Assembly: GCF_001482285.1 (NCBI RefSeq) | Contig: NZ_LOEP01000009.1 | Location: 80,699 to 144,698, forward strand | Direction: 5' to 3' | DNA: 64,000 nucleotides | Source: Haloferax sp. Q22 | GTDB lineage: Archaea; Halobacteriota; Halobacteria; Halobacteriales; Haloferacaceae | In this document: positions 50,078 to 59,986 of the stretch, piece after piece | How positions within the stretch are numbered: the first letter of the stretch is position 1 | How the letters are laid out: each line of letters begins with the position of its first letter | Translations under genes and position numbers: made by a program | Notes under the pieces: model-generated | Databases searched by the model: none | Told to the model about the DNA's origin: nothing | What the model saw: the letters and a program-made list of their open reading frames with translations, nothing else

Positions 50078-51028
50078 CTATCCGAACTTGCCGCTGATGT
50101 AGTCCTCGACGCGCTGGCTCTGGGGGTCTTCGAACACCTGGTCGGTGTCGCCGTACTCGACGAGTTCGCCGCCGGTGAGGAACACCGCCGTCTGGTCCGA
50201 GATGCGCGCCGCCTGCTGCATGTTGTGCGTGACGATGACGACCGTGTACTCCTCCGCGAGGTCGTGGACGAGGTCCTCGATTTTCGAGGTCGCGATAGGG
50301 TCGAGCGCCGACGCCGGCTCGTCCATGAGGAGCACCTCGGGGTCGGTCGCCAGCGCGCGGGCGATGCAGAGCCGCTGTTGCTGGCCGCCGGAGAGTCCGA
50401 GGGCGTTGTCGTCGAGTCGGTCCTGTACCTCGTCCCACAGCGCCGCCTGCCGCAGGGAGCGCTCGACGAGTTCGTCGACCGCGTCGTCGTCGCTCCGGCC
50501 GAGCAGGTTGGCGAGCAGGCCGGTGTCGAGGTCGCCGTGCTTCCGCGGGCCGTAGGAGATGTTGTCCGCGATGCTCTTCGGGAACGGGTTCGGCGACTGG
50601 AACACCATGCCGACGCGCTTGCGGAGTTCGACGAGGTTGACGCCGTCTTGGTAGATTTCTTCGCCTTCGAGTTGGACCGAGCCGTCGATGCTTGCGGCCT
50701 TGATGCGGTCGTTCATCCGGTTGAGACACCGGAGGAACGTCGACTTCCCACAGCCCGAGGGGCCGATGAGCGCCGTGACGCTGTTCTCGGGAATCTCCAT
50801 CGAGACGCCCTTCAGCGCGTGGTCGTCGCCGTAGTACACGTCGAGGTCGGAGACCGAGAGCTTCGCCTCGCCCTCGAACTCGTGTTCGACCCACTCCTCG
50901 CGGGTCCGTTCCCGCGTCTCGCCGCTCGTGACTTCAAGCGGCTGGTCGGTGCCGGGGCTCGCGCCGCCGGCGAGTTCGCTGTCCGTCGTCGCCTGTGCGT
51001 CGTCCGTCGTCTGTCTGGTTTCACTCAT
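50078..51028 (-). CDS. pstB: Phosphate ABC transporter ATP-binding protein PstB
   Basis: 316 residues, with a charged extension of about 50 residues before the ATPase core. Walker [10 protein letters not shown] (89-97), [10 protein letters not shown] (PstB-specific), [12 protein letters not shown], signature [15 protein letters not shown], Walker [14 protein letters not shown], switch histidine in [15 protein letters not shown]. It follows pstA by 2 bases and is separated from phoU by 245 bases. Confidence 0.95.
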   Translation of the reverse strand: MSETRQTTDDAQATTDSELAGGASPGTDQPLEVTSGETRERTREEWVEHEFEGEAKLSVSDLDVYYGDDHALKGVSMEIPENSVTALIGPSGCGKSTFLRCLNRMNDRIKAASIDGSVQLEGEEIYQDGVNLVELRKRVGMVFQSPNPFPKSIADNISYGPRKHGDLDTGLLANLLGRSDDDAVDELVERSLRQAALWDEVQDRLDDNALGLSGGQQQRLCIARALATDPEVLLMDEPASALDPIATSKIEDLVHDLAEEYTVVIVTHNMQQAARISDQTAVFLTGGELVEYGDTDQVFEDPQSQRVEDYISGKFG

Positions 51029-51030
51029 GG

Positions 51031-52653
51031 TTAGTCGTGCTGAAGTTTACTCCGGAAGTAGTACCGCGTCGCGATGCCGACCGCGTAGAAGCCCAAGACG
51101 ACCACGAGCAGGATGAGCGCCGTCGCCCACCGGAACTCGTCGATAGCGCCGATGTTCGACGACTGCCCGACGCCCGCGGTGATAAGCGAGTAGAGCTGAT
51201 ACGGAAGCGCCGAGGTCGCCTGCATCAGTTCTGGGTTGGTGACGAACGGCGGCGCAGACTGGAACTGGAAGCCGCCGAGCACGTCGACCGTCTGGCTGCC
51301 CGGCGGGGCGACGCTCCCCGACATCGTCAGGAGAATCGGGGCGGTCTCGCCGGCGATGCGACCGACACCGAGGATGATGCCCGTGACGATACCCGGGAGC
51401 GACGCCGGGAGGACGATGCTCCGAATCGTCTGCCACTTCGTGACGCCGAGCGCCGCGCTCGCGTCGCGGTACTCGTCAGGGACCGCCAGCATCGACTCCC
51501 GACTCGTGATGACGACGAGCGGGAGGAGCATGAAGCCGAGCGTGAGCATCCCCGCCAGCAGCGACTTCTGGTTACCGAGCCGCGGGACGAGGAACGCCAG
51601 ACCGAACAGTCCGAAGACGATGCTGGGCGTACTCCACAGGCCGTTGGTCGCGATTTCGACGACCTGCGTGAAGCGCCCGCGGTCGGCGTACTCCGTGATG
51701 AAGACGGCCGCGCCGACGCCCAGCGGGACGGCGAACAGCACCGCCCCGATGACGAGCCAAATCGTGCCCGCAATGGCCGGGAGGACGCCGTTCACGTCGT
51801 TGAGAAGCGCGACGCCGTTCATCACGAACGGCCACGAGACGGGAAGCGAGAACGTCAGGCCGACGAGCGTCACTTCGGGACCCGCGCCCGCGCCGAACGC
51901 GAATCCGTTGAACAGCCCCGGGAGACCCTTCAGGACCGTGAACGCGACGAGGAGGAACAGCAGCGCGATGATGGAGATGGCGTTCAGGTAGACGAGGACG
52001 TACGCGCCGACGTGACGGCCACGTGCGCCGAACCCGCCGTAGGCCTTCGCGGCGGCCCAGCCGACGAGCAGGGAACAGAACGCCGTCAAGACCGGAATCG
52101 TGAACTCGGCGTTGAACGACGCCTGCTGTTCCCACCCGAGGTTCCAGACCCACGACGGGCCGATGACGCCGGTGAGGAAGACGATACCGGCGAAGAGGGC
52201 TAGCCCGCCAGCGGGGAGCGTCGAGCCGATGTCCTCGCGGGGGAACGCGCTCACCGCGAACGCGGCCCCGCCGGTAACGAGTGCTCCGATGACCCATCCG
52301 GCCGTCCCGAATCCGAGACTCTGGGAGGCGACCAACCCGCCGACGACGAACCAGACGAGGCCGAAGGCAGTCGAGGCGACCAATCCGGCGGTCGGTCTGG
52401 GGTCGGTGGCGACGTAGCCGAGTCGGGAGCCGACACCGAAGGTGACGACAGCAAAGCCGAGAACGACCAGCAGTCCGCCGAGGAGCGCGACCATCGGCAC
52501 GCCCGCGACGGGGTCGGTGATGGTCACGAGTTCGAACACCGACGCGAGCGAGAGGGCGAACAGCACCGCTGCCAGCCCCACCGCGCCGGCGGCGACCGCC
52601 TCGGTCTCGGAGGTGTCCTCGCTGACGAGCGCGGTGTCGGTCGCGCTCGCCAT
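51031..52653 (-). CDS. pstA: Phosphate ABC transporter permease PstA, long form
   Basis: 540 residues, almost twice the bacterial length. The last 300 residues are the normal PstA permease, with [21 protein letters not shown] and the EAA loop [23 protein letters not shown] (by ends, around residues 395-420). The N-terminal 215 residues add about five or six extra membrane helices (for example [20 protein letters not shown]). The stop of pstC shares bases with this start. It forms the phosphate channel with PstC. Confidence 0.93.
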   Translation of the reverse strand: MASATDTALVSEDTSETEAVAAGAVGLAAVLFALSLASVFELVTITDPVAGVPMVALLGGLLVVLGFAVVTFGVGSRLGYVATDPRPTAGLVASTAFGLVWFVVGGLVASQSLGFGTAGWVIGALVTGGAAFAVSAFPREDIGSTLPAGGLALFAGIVFLTGVIGPSWVWNLGWEQQASFNAEFTIPVLTAFCSLLVGWAAAKAYGGFGARGRHVGAYVLVYLNAISIIALLFLLVAFTVLKGLPGLFNGFAFGAGAGPEVTLVGLTFSLPVSWPFVMNGVALLNDVNGVLPAIAGTIWLVIGAVLFAVPLGVGAAVFITEYADRGRFTQVVEIATNGLWSTPSIVFGLFGLAFLVPRLGNQKSLLAGMLTLGFMLLPLVVITSRESMLAVPDEYRDASAALGVTKWQTIRSIVLPASLPGIVTGIILGVGRIAGETAPILLTMSGSVAPPGSQTVDVLGGFQFQSAPPFVTNPELMQATSALPYQLYSLITAGVGQSSNIGAIDEFRWATALILLVVVLGFYAVGIATRYYFRSKLQHD

Positions 52654-53786
52654 TATTCGGCACCTCCGAGCTTCCGGCGCATGCGCGCTTCGATGTACTG
52701 CGAGCCGATGCTGAGGAACAGCACCGTGACGAACAGGATGACGCCCGCGACGAACAGCGCGGAGAGCTGGAGGCCGTCGGCGTCGCCGTAGTTCGCCGCG
52801 ATGAGCGACGTGAGCGTGTCGTTACCGTAGAAGACGTTGTACAGCGGCTTCGTGAGCCCCGGGCTGCCGCGGAGCATCACGGTCGCGGCCATCGTCTCGC
52901 CGATGGCGCGACCCACGCCGAGGAGGACCGCGGCCGAGACGCCCGAAAAGGCCGCCGGCAGGGTGATTGAGGTCATGGTCTGCCAATCGGTCGTTCCGAG
53001 GGCGAGTGACCCGCTTTTCATCGATTCGGGGACGCTGTTGAGGGCGTCTTCGGCGACCGAGACGACCGTCGGCAGCGCCATCAGTCCGACGACGATGCCG
53101 ACGAAGAGGTACGTGCCCTGGCCGACGATGTCGAACTGGTCGGCCGCCCACGGGCTGAGGATGGTGAAGCCGATGAAACCGTAGACGATAGACGGGATAC
53201 CCGCCAGAATCTCGACGCCCGGTTTGACGACCTCGCGGACGGTCCGCGGCGCGATTTCGCTGAGGAAGAGCGCCGCGGCCACGCCCAGCGGGGCGGCGAC
53301 CGCCGTCGCGATGATGGTGACGAGCACCGTCCCGTGAATCATCGGGACGAGTGAGTACTGAATCGGCGGCGTCACCGGGCTCCAGCGCGTCTCGATGAAG
53401 AGCCGCAGACCCGGAATCGGAATGCCGAAGACGTTCACGGTCGCGTACTGCACGGTCGGCCACGCCTCCGCGAAGATGAAGACGAGGATGAGCCCGAGGA
53501 CGAGGATGGTCGAGACCGTCGTCGTCAGTGTGAGCACGCGCGCTGTCAATTCTTGGTGTCTGAGCCAGCCGTAGCCCGTCGCGACGAGGAACACCGCGAA
53601 CGGGACGGCCGTCAGCGACGAGACGGCCAGGAAGCCCGCAAACGCCGCGAGGAGCGACACCGCCGCGACCGTGACCGTGACGAGCGCGTCGGGCGGCGTC
53701 TCGTCGACGAAGTCGCGACTGCGCCGGAGCCCTCGCCGAGCCGCCGCTCGGAGGCCGGCACCGTCGGAGTCTGGAAGTACGTTCAT
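52653..53786 (-). CDS. pstC: Phosphate ABC transporter permease PstC
   Basis: 377 residues. An N-terminal region of two or three extra helices (about 1-105) precedes the permease core: IHGTVLVTIIATAVAAPLGVAAALFLSE by ends, GIPSIVYGFIGFTIL, and EAA-type loop PESMKSGSLALGTTDWQTMTSITLP by ends. It pairs with PstA. It starts 69 bases after the pstS stop. Confidence 0.93.
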   Translation of the reverse strand: MNVLPDSDGAGLRAAARRGLRRSRDFVDETPPDALVTVTVAAVSLLAAFAGFLAVSSLTAVPFAVFLVATGYGWLRHQELTARVLTLTTTVSTILVLGLILVFIFAEAWPTVQYATVNVFGIPIPGLRLFIETRWSPVTPPIQYSLVPMIHGTVLVTIIATAVAAPLGVAAALFLSEIAPRTVREVVKPGVEILAGIPSIVYGFIGFTILSPWAADQFDIVGQGTYLFVGIVVGLMALPTVVSVAEDALNSVPESMKSGSLALGTTDWQTMTSITLPAAFSGVSAAVLLGVGRAIGETMAATVMLRGSPGLTKPLYNVFYGNDTLTSLIAANYGDADGLQLSALFVAGVILFVTVLFLSIGSQYIEARMRRKLGGAE

Positions 53787-53855
53787 GATTGGAGCGTGGA
53801 GCGTCGATGAATGGAAAGAACGAGGTTCAGGAATCGCTACCGCGTCCGAGTCGCG

Positions 53856-55049
53856 TTACGCTTGGCTCGGAAGCTTGTCTTTCTCGGACTGAAGGTCCTT
53901 GTCAGGCAGTGGGATGTAGTTGTTGTCCTCGACGAACACCTTCTGACCGAACGTGGTCAGGAACATGTTCATGAACGCGGCTTCGCGCATGTCCGTCCCG
54001 CTGGGGGTGTCCTCCGTGATGGTCGTGTACTGGTGGAGGTCGCGGTTGAGCGGGTAGTCACTGTCGAAGATGGTGTGCTCAGCGCTCTTGTCCGGCGCGT
54101 AGAGCGTGCCCTCGAATTCGATACCGATGGGCTGGACCTCCGGGCCGGTGAAGGCGAGTGCCATGTACGCGATGGCACCGTCGTTCTGCTGGACGACGGT
54201 CGCAACCTGCTGGTTCTGACCCTTACGAGTGTCGACGCCCTCCATCGAGGCGTCGGCGCTGCCGAGCATGTTGAGGCGGAACGAGGTGTCCGTCCCGGAG
54301 CCTTCCGCGCGGCCGACCACGTAGATTTCCTGGTCGTGGCCGCCGACTTCGCTCCAGTTGGTGATCTCGTCCTGGTAGATCTGGCGGACTTCTTCGCCGG
54401 TGAGTTCCGTCACGCCTGCGTCGTAGACGTCCTTCGAGACGACGACGGGCTGGCCGTCGCGGCCGAGGACGTGGTCCACGTAGTTCGCGTCGCGCTCTTC
54501 TTCGCTGATGCCGAGTTCCGCCGTGATCGGACCCGACGAGTTACCGATGTCGACGAGACCGTCGCGGACGGACTTACAGCCCGTCCCGGAGTGGCTCAGG
54601 CCGATGGACGTCGCGAACGCGGGGTTCGCCTGCGTCTCGGTCGGCTCGAAGCCGTAGAGGGATGCGAAGTAGTCGGCCAGACGCATGTCCGGTGCGCCGA
54701 GTTCGTCCCAGCCGGGGACGGTAGATTCGTCGTTCGAACCCCAGTACTCGCCGTCGCTCGGCGGCGCGTTGGAGTTCCAGTAGGAGCTTCCCTTGTTCGC
54801 GATGGGATACACCGTCGAGGAGCCCTCGGCGGTGAGCATCTGCGGCGCGCTCGATTCGCTCGTCTCCTCGGGGGTCGAGGTCGTGGTCTCCGGAGCGTCC
54901 GTCTCTTCTTCTTCGGTCGCCGGCGCGTCGGTCTCGGGGTTCGACTGCCCCGAACAACCGGCGAGCCCCGCGACGCCCGCCGCGCTCGATGCGACGAGGA
55001 ACTGCCGACGTGATACGCTGCCTGCCAACTTCTTGGAATCTTGCGCCAT
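53856..55049 (-). CDS. pstS: Phosphate-binding lipoprotein PstS
   Basis: 397 residues from ATG 55049. Tat motif VSRRQFLVASSA (arginines 14-15) and lipobox AGC (cysteine 32), then a Glu/Thr/Ser-rich tether. The mature fold has MLTAEGSSTVYPIANKGSSYW, the phosphate-binding SGTGCKSVRDGLVDIGNSSG by ends, and VVGRAEGSGTDTSFRLN. It captures phosphate outside the membrane. TATA-like TTTTATTTAAAA at about 55065-55076 (minus strand) supports a leaderless start and makes this the first gene of pstSCAB-phoU. Confidence 0.93.
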   Translation of the reverse strand: MAQDSKKLAGSVSRRQFLVASSAAGVAGLAGCSGQSNPETDAPATEEEETDAPETTTSTPEETSESSAPQMLTAEGSSTVYPIANKGSSYWNSNAPPSDGEYWGSNDESTVPGWDELGAPDMRLADYFASLYGFEPTETQANPAFATSIGLSHSGTGCKSVRDGLVDIGNSSGPITAELGISEEERDANYVDHVLGRDGQPVVVSKDVYDAGVTELTGEEVRQIYQDEITNWSEVGGHDQEIYVVGRAEGSGTDTSFRLNMLGSADASMEGVDTRKGQNQQVATVVQQNDGAIAYMALAFTGPEVQPIGIEFEGTLYAPDKSAEHTIFDSDYPLNRDLHQYTTITEDTPSGTDMREAAFMNMFLTTFGQKVFVEDNNYIPLPDKDLQSEKDKLPSQA

Positions 55050-55234
55050 CACGTGGTCAGACCCGGTTTTAAATAAAATGCGTTTATAATACCACTTTAG
55101 TTCTATCAGAGTTCAACGTAACACTAAGAGTCGAAATAGTTCGATATTAGCGCACACATCTGTACAGAGACCTATATACGCGAACGTAATCGAGACGACA
55201 GAAAATATAACGGGTCCCGAGATACGTACGCACG

Positions 55235-56272
55235 ATGGCCCAGCAGGACGGAACTACCGGCCCCGAACGTATCGTCGGTCTGTCGAAATCCGCGGCGGTC
55301 GAGCGCGTCGTGGACGCCGACGAGTCCCGAGACCCCGACACCGTTCGCGCGGTGCTCGACCACGTGACCGAAGACGGCACGGTGACGGCCGACGGCGTCG
55401 ATTCGGCGGTCACGGACACGTCGATGATTCTCTCGACCGCGGAGACGCGCGTCGAACTCGCGTCCATCGACCTCGACGACGCCCGTGAGGCCGCCGGCGA
55501 CGACGCGGCCGTCGGTGCCGTCCGGTCCCGTCTCGACGTGTTCGAGGCGAAGGTCTCGAACGCGACTGAGCGGGTCGAGTCGCTCGGCGAAGAGCTACAG
55601 GGGCTCTCCGACTGGCGCGACGACCCCCGGCCCGTCTACGACATCGTGCTCGGGCTCCGGGAGGTCGCGTCCGAGTCGCAGGCGCTCACCACGCACGCGG
55701 ACAACGTACAACTCGATATCGAGGAGTTCGACCGATGGCTCTCGAACCACGACGTTCGCGGGCGCGGGCTCGACGGCGACGTGGCGGCGCTCGAACAGTC
55801 GCTCGACGGGCTCGCCGACCGGGTCGCGGCCGTCGCCGACGCGGAGGGTTCCGAAGACGACGCCGGCGGCTCCGAGGACGCTGGCGACGAGCGCGCGGCC
55901 GAGTGGTACAACGCCGCGCTCCGCGCCCGCGTCTCCGACCTGCTGGTCGAGGACGTGCGAGCCGAGCTCGCCGACCTGCGGAAGTTAGCCCCCGAGTCGG
56001 CCGCGGAAAGCGACGGCCTCGGCGACGCCGCCGCCGAACTCGACGACCTCGACGCCCGCGTGGAACGCCTCCGCGGACGACTCGACGACCTCGACGCCCG
56101 CGTGGAACGCCTCCGCGGACGACTCGACGACCTCGCCCGACCGTCGTGGACCGACGAGTACGGGGCGCGAATCGAATCGTTCGAGGCGACGCTGGCCGCG
56201 TTCGAACCGCCGGTGTCGTGGGGCGCGGTGCAGGCCGAACTCGACGACGCCCGGGTCGGCAGCGACGAGTGA
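55235..56272 (+). CDS. Haloarchaeal coiled-coil protein with perfect internal repeat
   Basis: 345 residues, acidic and largely helical. An N-terminal 70 residues (IVGLSKSAAVERVVDADES) looks like a small folded domain; the rest is coiled coil. Residues about 269-300 contain two exact copies of a 14-residue unit, LDDLDARVERLRGR, which equals two heptads. No membrane segment. Similar proteins in haloarchaea have been labelled transducer-like, but no signalling motif (HAMP, MCP) is seen. TATA-like AAATATAAC lies about 26-33 bases upstream. It is divergent from pstS. Confidence 0.7.
   Translation: MAQQDGTTGPERIVGLSKSAAVERVVDADESRDPDTVRAVLDHVTEDGTVTADGVDSAVTDTSMILSTAETRVELASIDLDDAREAAGDDAAVGAVRSRLDVFEAKVSNATERVESLGEELQGLSDWRDDPRPVYDIVLGLREVASESQALTTHADNVQLDIEEFDRWLSNHDVRGRGLDGDVAALEQSLDGLADRVAAVADAEGSEDDAGGSEDAGDERAAEWYNAALRARVSDLLVEDVRAELADLRKLAPESAAESDGLGDAAAELDDLDARVERLRGRLDDLDARVERLRGRLDDLARPSWTDEYGARIESFEATLAAFEPPVSWGAVQAELDDARVGSDE
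56039..56135 (+). repeat. Perfect 42-base tandem repeat inside the coiled-coil gene
   Basis: Unit at 56039-56080 repeated exactly at 56081-56122, with 13 further matching bases to 56135. Identity at all codon positions suggests a recent duplication of two heptads. Confidence 0.9.
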
Positions 56273-56388
56273 GCCGAGCGCCGTGCGTCCCGAAATCATC
56301 CGCTAGCATACATATCACATCCACTACGTAAATCGCGTTCAGCGAAAGTACATGTGTGTCTAGTCCCTCGGTCTAACTGCAAACACCA

Positions 56389-56991
56389 ATGTCAGACTAC
56401 GAACTTGACCCCCTCCCGTACGAGTACGACGCGCTTGAGCCCCACATCTCCGAGCAGGTGCTGACGTGGCATCACGACACCCACCATCAGGGCTACGTCA
56501 ACGGCTGGAACGCAGCCGAGGTGACCCTCGCCGAGAACCGCGACGCAGGTGAATTTGGTTCCTCCGCTGGCGCGCTGCGCAACGTCACCCACAACGGCTC
56601 GGGACACATTCTGCACGACCTGTTCTGGCAGAACATGTCGCCGGAAGGCGGCGACGAGCCTGAAGGCGCGCTTGCAGAGCGCATCGCCGAGGACTTCGGC
56701 TCCTACGAAGCCTGGAAGGGCGAATTCGAAGCGGCGGCCGGCGCGGCCGGCGGCTGGGCGCTTCTCGTCTACGACTCGTTCTCGAACCAGCTTCGGAACG
56801 TCGTCGTCGATAAGCACGACCAGGGCGCACTCTGGGGCTCTCACCCCATCCTCGCGCTCGACGTCTGGGAGCACTCGTACTACCACGACTACGGCCCGGC
56901 CCGCGGCGACTTCGTCTCCGCGTTCTTCGAGGTCGTCGACTGGGACGAGCCCGCCGCCCGCTACGACCAGGCCGTCGAACTCTTCGAGTAA
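56389..56991 (+). CDS. sod: Superoxide dismutase, Mn/Fe family
   Basis: 200 residues, full length. Metal ligands are visible: the first histidine in EPHISEQVLTWHHDTHHQGY, the second in GHILHDLFWQNM, and the aspartate and histidine of ILALDVWEHSYYHDY. N-terminal LDPLPYEYDALEPH is standard. The Gly before the QN motif and haloarchaeal background favour manganese, but metal choice cannot be fixed by eye. It dismutates superoxide in the cytoplasm. A hairpin follows the gene. Confidence 0.95.
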   Translation: MSDYELDPLPYEYDALEPHISEQVLTWHHDTHHQGYVNGWNAAEVTLAENRDAGEFGSSAGALRNVTHNGSGHILHDLFWQNMSPEGGDEPEGALAERIAEDFGSYEAWKGEFEAAAGAAGGWALLVYDSFSNQLRNVVVDKHDQGALWGSHPILALDVWEHSYYHDYGPARGDFVSAFFEVVDWDEPAARYDQAVELFE

Positions 56992-57067
56992 CGTAGCGTA
57001 GCGCAGACGAATCACCGCGCGACCACCACAGGTTACCGTGAGAGGGTGCTCGATTGAGGGCATCCGT

Positions 57068-57083
57068 GGGGCGATTTCGCCCC
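57068..57083. terminator. Hairpin downstream of superoxide dismutase
   Basis: GGGGCG-ATTT-CGCCCC, perfect 6-bp GC stem (7 bp if the inner A-T pair is counted), 77 bases after the sod stop codon, followed within 40 bases by a T-rich stretch. Confidence 0.45.
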
Positions 57084-57208
57084 GCCAGACCGGCACCTTC
57101 TACCGAATGTCAACCACATTTTTCGGCGAGTAACGGGTCTGAGGCTGTCGATTATGGTACTTTGTTTCAATCAGAATTCATAACTACGTGGAACGGGATG
57201 TGCGGGTG

Positions 57209-57391
57209 ATGAGCAACCCGCCGTGGACCGCCGAATTCGCCGCCCTGAAATCCGACTGCGCCGTCGAACTCGCCGCACTACTGGAGGAGTATCCGCAACC
57301 GGTCGTTTACGAGGTGATGAGTGAGATGCTCCGTCGCGAGATGCGCGACCAGTTCGCCGTCTCGTTCGCCGAGTCGCAGTTCGACGAGTAA
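57209..57391 (+). CDS. Small hypothetical acidic protein
   Basis: 60 residues from ATG 57209 (GTG 57188 would add 7). Amphipathic helices: PPWTAEFAALKSDCAVELAA and VVYEVMSEMLRREMRDQFAV. The C-terminus is acidic. No motif known. AT-rich AATTCATAACTAC about 25-35 bases upstream could be its promoter, which favours the 57209 start. Typical haloarchaeal composition supports a real gene. Confidence 0.6.
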   Translation: MSNPPWTAEFAALKSDCAVELAALLEEYPQPVVYEVMSEMLRREMRDQFAVSFAESQFDE

Positions 57392-57495
57392 CGCCGCACG
57401 AGTAGACGAACTGGGCGGCGGGCGTCCCGCGGGTCGTCAATCCGGCCGTCGAACCGGCCGGTACCGAGCCCGTCCGACGGGACGAGTTACCTCTG

Positions 57496-58383
57496 TTAGT
57501 CCGTGTTCACGAGAAGGACCCCGACGGCGAGGACCGCGCCCCCGCCGAGGAGTTCGAGGCCGACCGGTTCGCGCAGGAAGACGGCACCGAGCAGGATTCC
57601 GACGATCGGTTGGGCGAAGAAGAAGACGCCGACGGCGCTCGCGTCCGCGTACTCCATGCCTTTGTACCAACAGTACCACGCGGCCGCAGTGCTCAGCAGT
57701 CCGAGGTAGAGAACCGCGCCCACGACCGGTAGTGAGAGCGAAATCGAGTCGAACGCTGCCGGATTGAGAACGAACTCCACGGGGACGAGCGCGCCGAACA
57801 GCGGCACCGACAGCACCGTCGCGTACGTCGCGGTTTCGAGCGCCGAATACCGTCGGATGAGCGGCTTTGCGAACACCGAAAACGCGGCGAAACAGAGCGC
57901 CGAAAACAGGAGCAACGCGACGCCGGAGACGCTCCCGCCGGCGAACGCGGCCGTGTCGTACTGCCCCGAGAGGACGACGAGCGTGCCGACCGTCGCCAGC
58001 GCCGTCCCGACCGACTTCCGGCGCGTGAGGCGCTCGTCGAGGGCCGTCACACCCAACGCGAGCATGAACACCGGCGTCAGGACGGTCAGCAACGAGCCCT
58101 GACTCGCGTTCGTCAGGTCGGTCCCCACGAACTGGGTCGAAAGCGCCGCGGTCAGCCACCCTGCGAGCGCGGCGAACCGTCGCCACTCGCCACGGTCGAA
58201 CGACCGGGACGGAGTGGTCGCTCGCACGGCGACGTAGAGCACGCCGGCACCAAGAGCGACGCGCAGGAAGGCGAGCGTCAGCGGCGGTATCGACCGGAAC
58301 CCCCACTTACTGACGACGTACATCCCGCCCCAGATAGCCGCCGCGAGGAGCGGGGCGGCGGCGAGGAGTCGGTCGCGGCCCAT
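57496..58383 (-). CDS. DMT superfamily (EamA) transporter
   Basis: 295 residues with about ten membrane helices in two EamA repeats (about 5-140 and 150-290); LLAAAIWGGMYVVSKWGFRSIPPLTLAFLR by ends is the typical first-helix pattern and GVFFFAQPIVGILLGAVFLREP by ends the typical second-repeat end. These carriers export metabolites or amino acids. Substrate unknown. Confidence 0.9.
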   Translation of the reverse strand: MGRDRLLAAAPLLAAAIWGGMYVVSKWGFRSIPPLTLAFLRVALGAGVLYVAVRATTPSRSFDRGEWRRFAALAGWLTAALSTQFVGTDLTNASQGSLLTVLTPVFMLALGVTALDERLTRRKSVGTALATVGTLVVLSGQYDTAAFAGGSVSGVALLLFSALCFAAFSVFAKPLIRRYSALETATYATVLSVPLFGALVPVEFVLNPAAFDSISLSLPVVGAVLYLGLLSTAAAWYCWYKGMEYADASAVGVFFFAQPIVGILLGAVFLREPVGLELLGGGAVLAVGVLLVNTD

Positions 58384-58557
58384 AGCGGAGGCACACGAAC
58401 CGCGGCACTAAGAGTGAGGGGAATCCGGAATCGACTGCGGCGGGGCGACCCCTCGCGGGCGCGCTACAAACCGCATCCTACGTCGGCACGTAATCGAGAG
58501 TACTACAAAATAACCGCTTTACTGGGGTTCTTTATCGAGTACGCTAGTCCATGGAAC

Positions 58558-59142
58558 ATGGCAGACGTAATCGTCATCGGCGGCGGTCCCGCTGGTCTGA
58601 CAACCGCCCTCTTCGCCGCGAAGAACGGGCTCTCCACGACGGTGTTCGACACGGACAAGACGTGGATGCACAAGGCGCATCTGTTCAACTACCCCGGAAT
58701 CGGCTCCATCGACGGCACGGACTACATGGAGACGCTCCGCACGCAGGTCGACCACTTCGACGCGAAGCGCCACCAGGGCGAGGAAGTTACTGACGTGAGC
58801 GAGGGAGACGACGGCTTCGTTGTCACGACCGACGACGACGAGTACGAGTCTGACTACGTCGTGCTCGCCACGGGTGCGAACCGCGATCTCGCGGAGTCGC
58901 TCGGCTGCGCGTTCGACGACGAAATCGTCGACGTGGACGTGACGATGGAGACGAGCGTCGAGGGTGCCTACGCGACGGGTGCGATGGTCCGCGCCGAGGA
59001 GTGGCAGGCCGTCATCTCCGCCGGCGACGGCGCGGCCGCCGCCCTCAACATCCTCTCGAACGAGAAGGGCGAACACTACCACGACTTCGACGTGCCCGCC
59101 GACGCCGAGTCCGTCTACGGCTCCCTCATCGACGAGGTCTAA
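58558..59142 (+). CDS. Thioredoxin reductase-like FAD/NAD(P)-binding protein, short form
   Basis: 194 residues from ATG 58558. VIVIGGGPAGLTTALFAAK (4-22) binds FAD; YVVLATGAN and the C-terminal EGAYATGAMVRAEEWQAVISAGDGAAAAL by ends match the thioredoxin-reductase family. The NADPH-binding domain (about 120 residues) and its CxxC redox pair are missing, so it is a minimal single-domain flavoprotein. TTCTTTATCGAG about 20-30 bases upstream is TATA-like. Partner unknown. Confidence 0.85.
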   Translation: MADVIVIGGGPAGLTTALFAAKNGLSTTVFDTDKTWMHKAHLFNYPGIGSIDGTDYMETLRTQVDHFDAKRHQGEEVTDVSEGDDGFVVTTDDDEYESDYVVLATGANRDLAESLGCAFDDEIVDVDVTMETSVEGAYATGAMVRAEEWQAVISAGDGAAAALNILSNEKGEHYHDFDVPADAESVYGSLIDEV

Positions 59143-59272
59143 TCGGCGAACCCGGTCGGCCCGGCCGACTAGGTCTCCTCGCTACCTTCACTCCGTTTTT
59201 CTTCGACGGCACGACCACCGCGTAGCTGCGCGGCTACCGTCCCGTGACTCGTGAAAACGACCGCATCACGCC

Positions 59273-59986
59273 TCAGCTGAGTCGCTCGATGAACGAGTCG
59301 ATGACTCGGATTTCGTCGTCGTTGATGGCGTGGCCCAGTCCCTCGTACAATCGACTCGTCGCGTCGGCCCCGAGCGTCGAGAAGACTCGGGCCGACGCCT
59401 CGACTCGGTCGGCTTCGACGCGGGTGTCGTCGCGGCCGCTCCCGAAGAAAACCGGCGTGCCGTCGAAGTCGGCGTCGCCGACGTGACCGTCGTGGTCGAC
59501 ATCGTTGTCGCTGCCGCCGTAGCCGCCGGTCCGACTCGCGAGGTCGGGTCCGAGGAGGCTTCCCGAGAGGGCGACGAGACCGCCGTACCGGCGGGGGTTC
59601 CGAACCGCGAACTCGGCGGCGAGACACGCCCCCTGCGAGAACCCGAAGAAGACGACTCGTTCGGGCGGAATCCCGGCATCGGCGGCGATGTCGAGCGCGG
59701 CCGACACCCTTCCGAGCGCGGAGGAGAGCCACGGCTCGTTTCGCTCGGTGGGGCTGGTGGCCGGGGCCGGATACCACGAACTGCCGGCAGCCTGCGGCGC
59801 GAGGTACATCACGCCCCGGTGGAGGAACTCGTCGACGAGGGTGAGGACGTGCCGCGCCTTCGACCCGCGGCCGTGGAGCATGACGACCGCCGCGTCGGCG
59901 ACCTGCGGGGGTGCTCCGGCCGTCGCAATCTCCTGGCCCTCGTGAGGGTCGGTCGCGGACCGGGGCGCTGTTGGGCGGGGGGACAT
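59273..59986 (-). CDS. Phospholipase/carboxylesterase family hydrolase (MhqD-like)
   Basis: 237 residues. VVMLHGRGSKARHVLTLVDEF, nucleophile elbow FFGFSQGACLAAEF, aspartate in GSGRDDTRVEADRV, histidine in YEGLGHAIND: complete triad. Starts at 59986 within the stop codon of the preceding VOC gene (TGATG overlap). MhqD and MhqO pairs are known in quinone and hydroquinone resistance of Bacillus, and the same order here suggests a comparable role. Confidence 0.85.
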   Translation of the reverse strand: MSPRPTAPRSATDPHEGQEIATAGAPPQVADAAVVMLHGRGSKARHVLTLVDEFLHRGVMYLAPQAAGSSWYPAPATSPTERNEPWLSSALGRVSAALDIAADAGIPPERVVFFGFSQGACLAAEFAVRNPRRYGGLVALSGSLLGPDLASRTGGYGGSDNDVDHDGHVGDADFDGTPVFFGSGRDDTRVEADRVEASARVFSTLGADATSRLYEGLGHAINDDEIRVIDSFIERLS

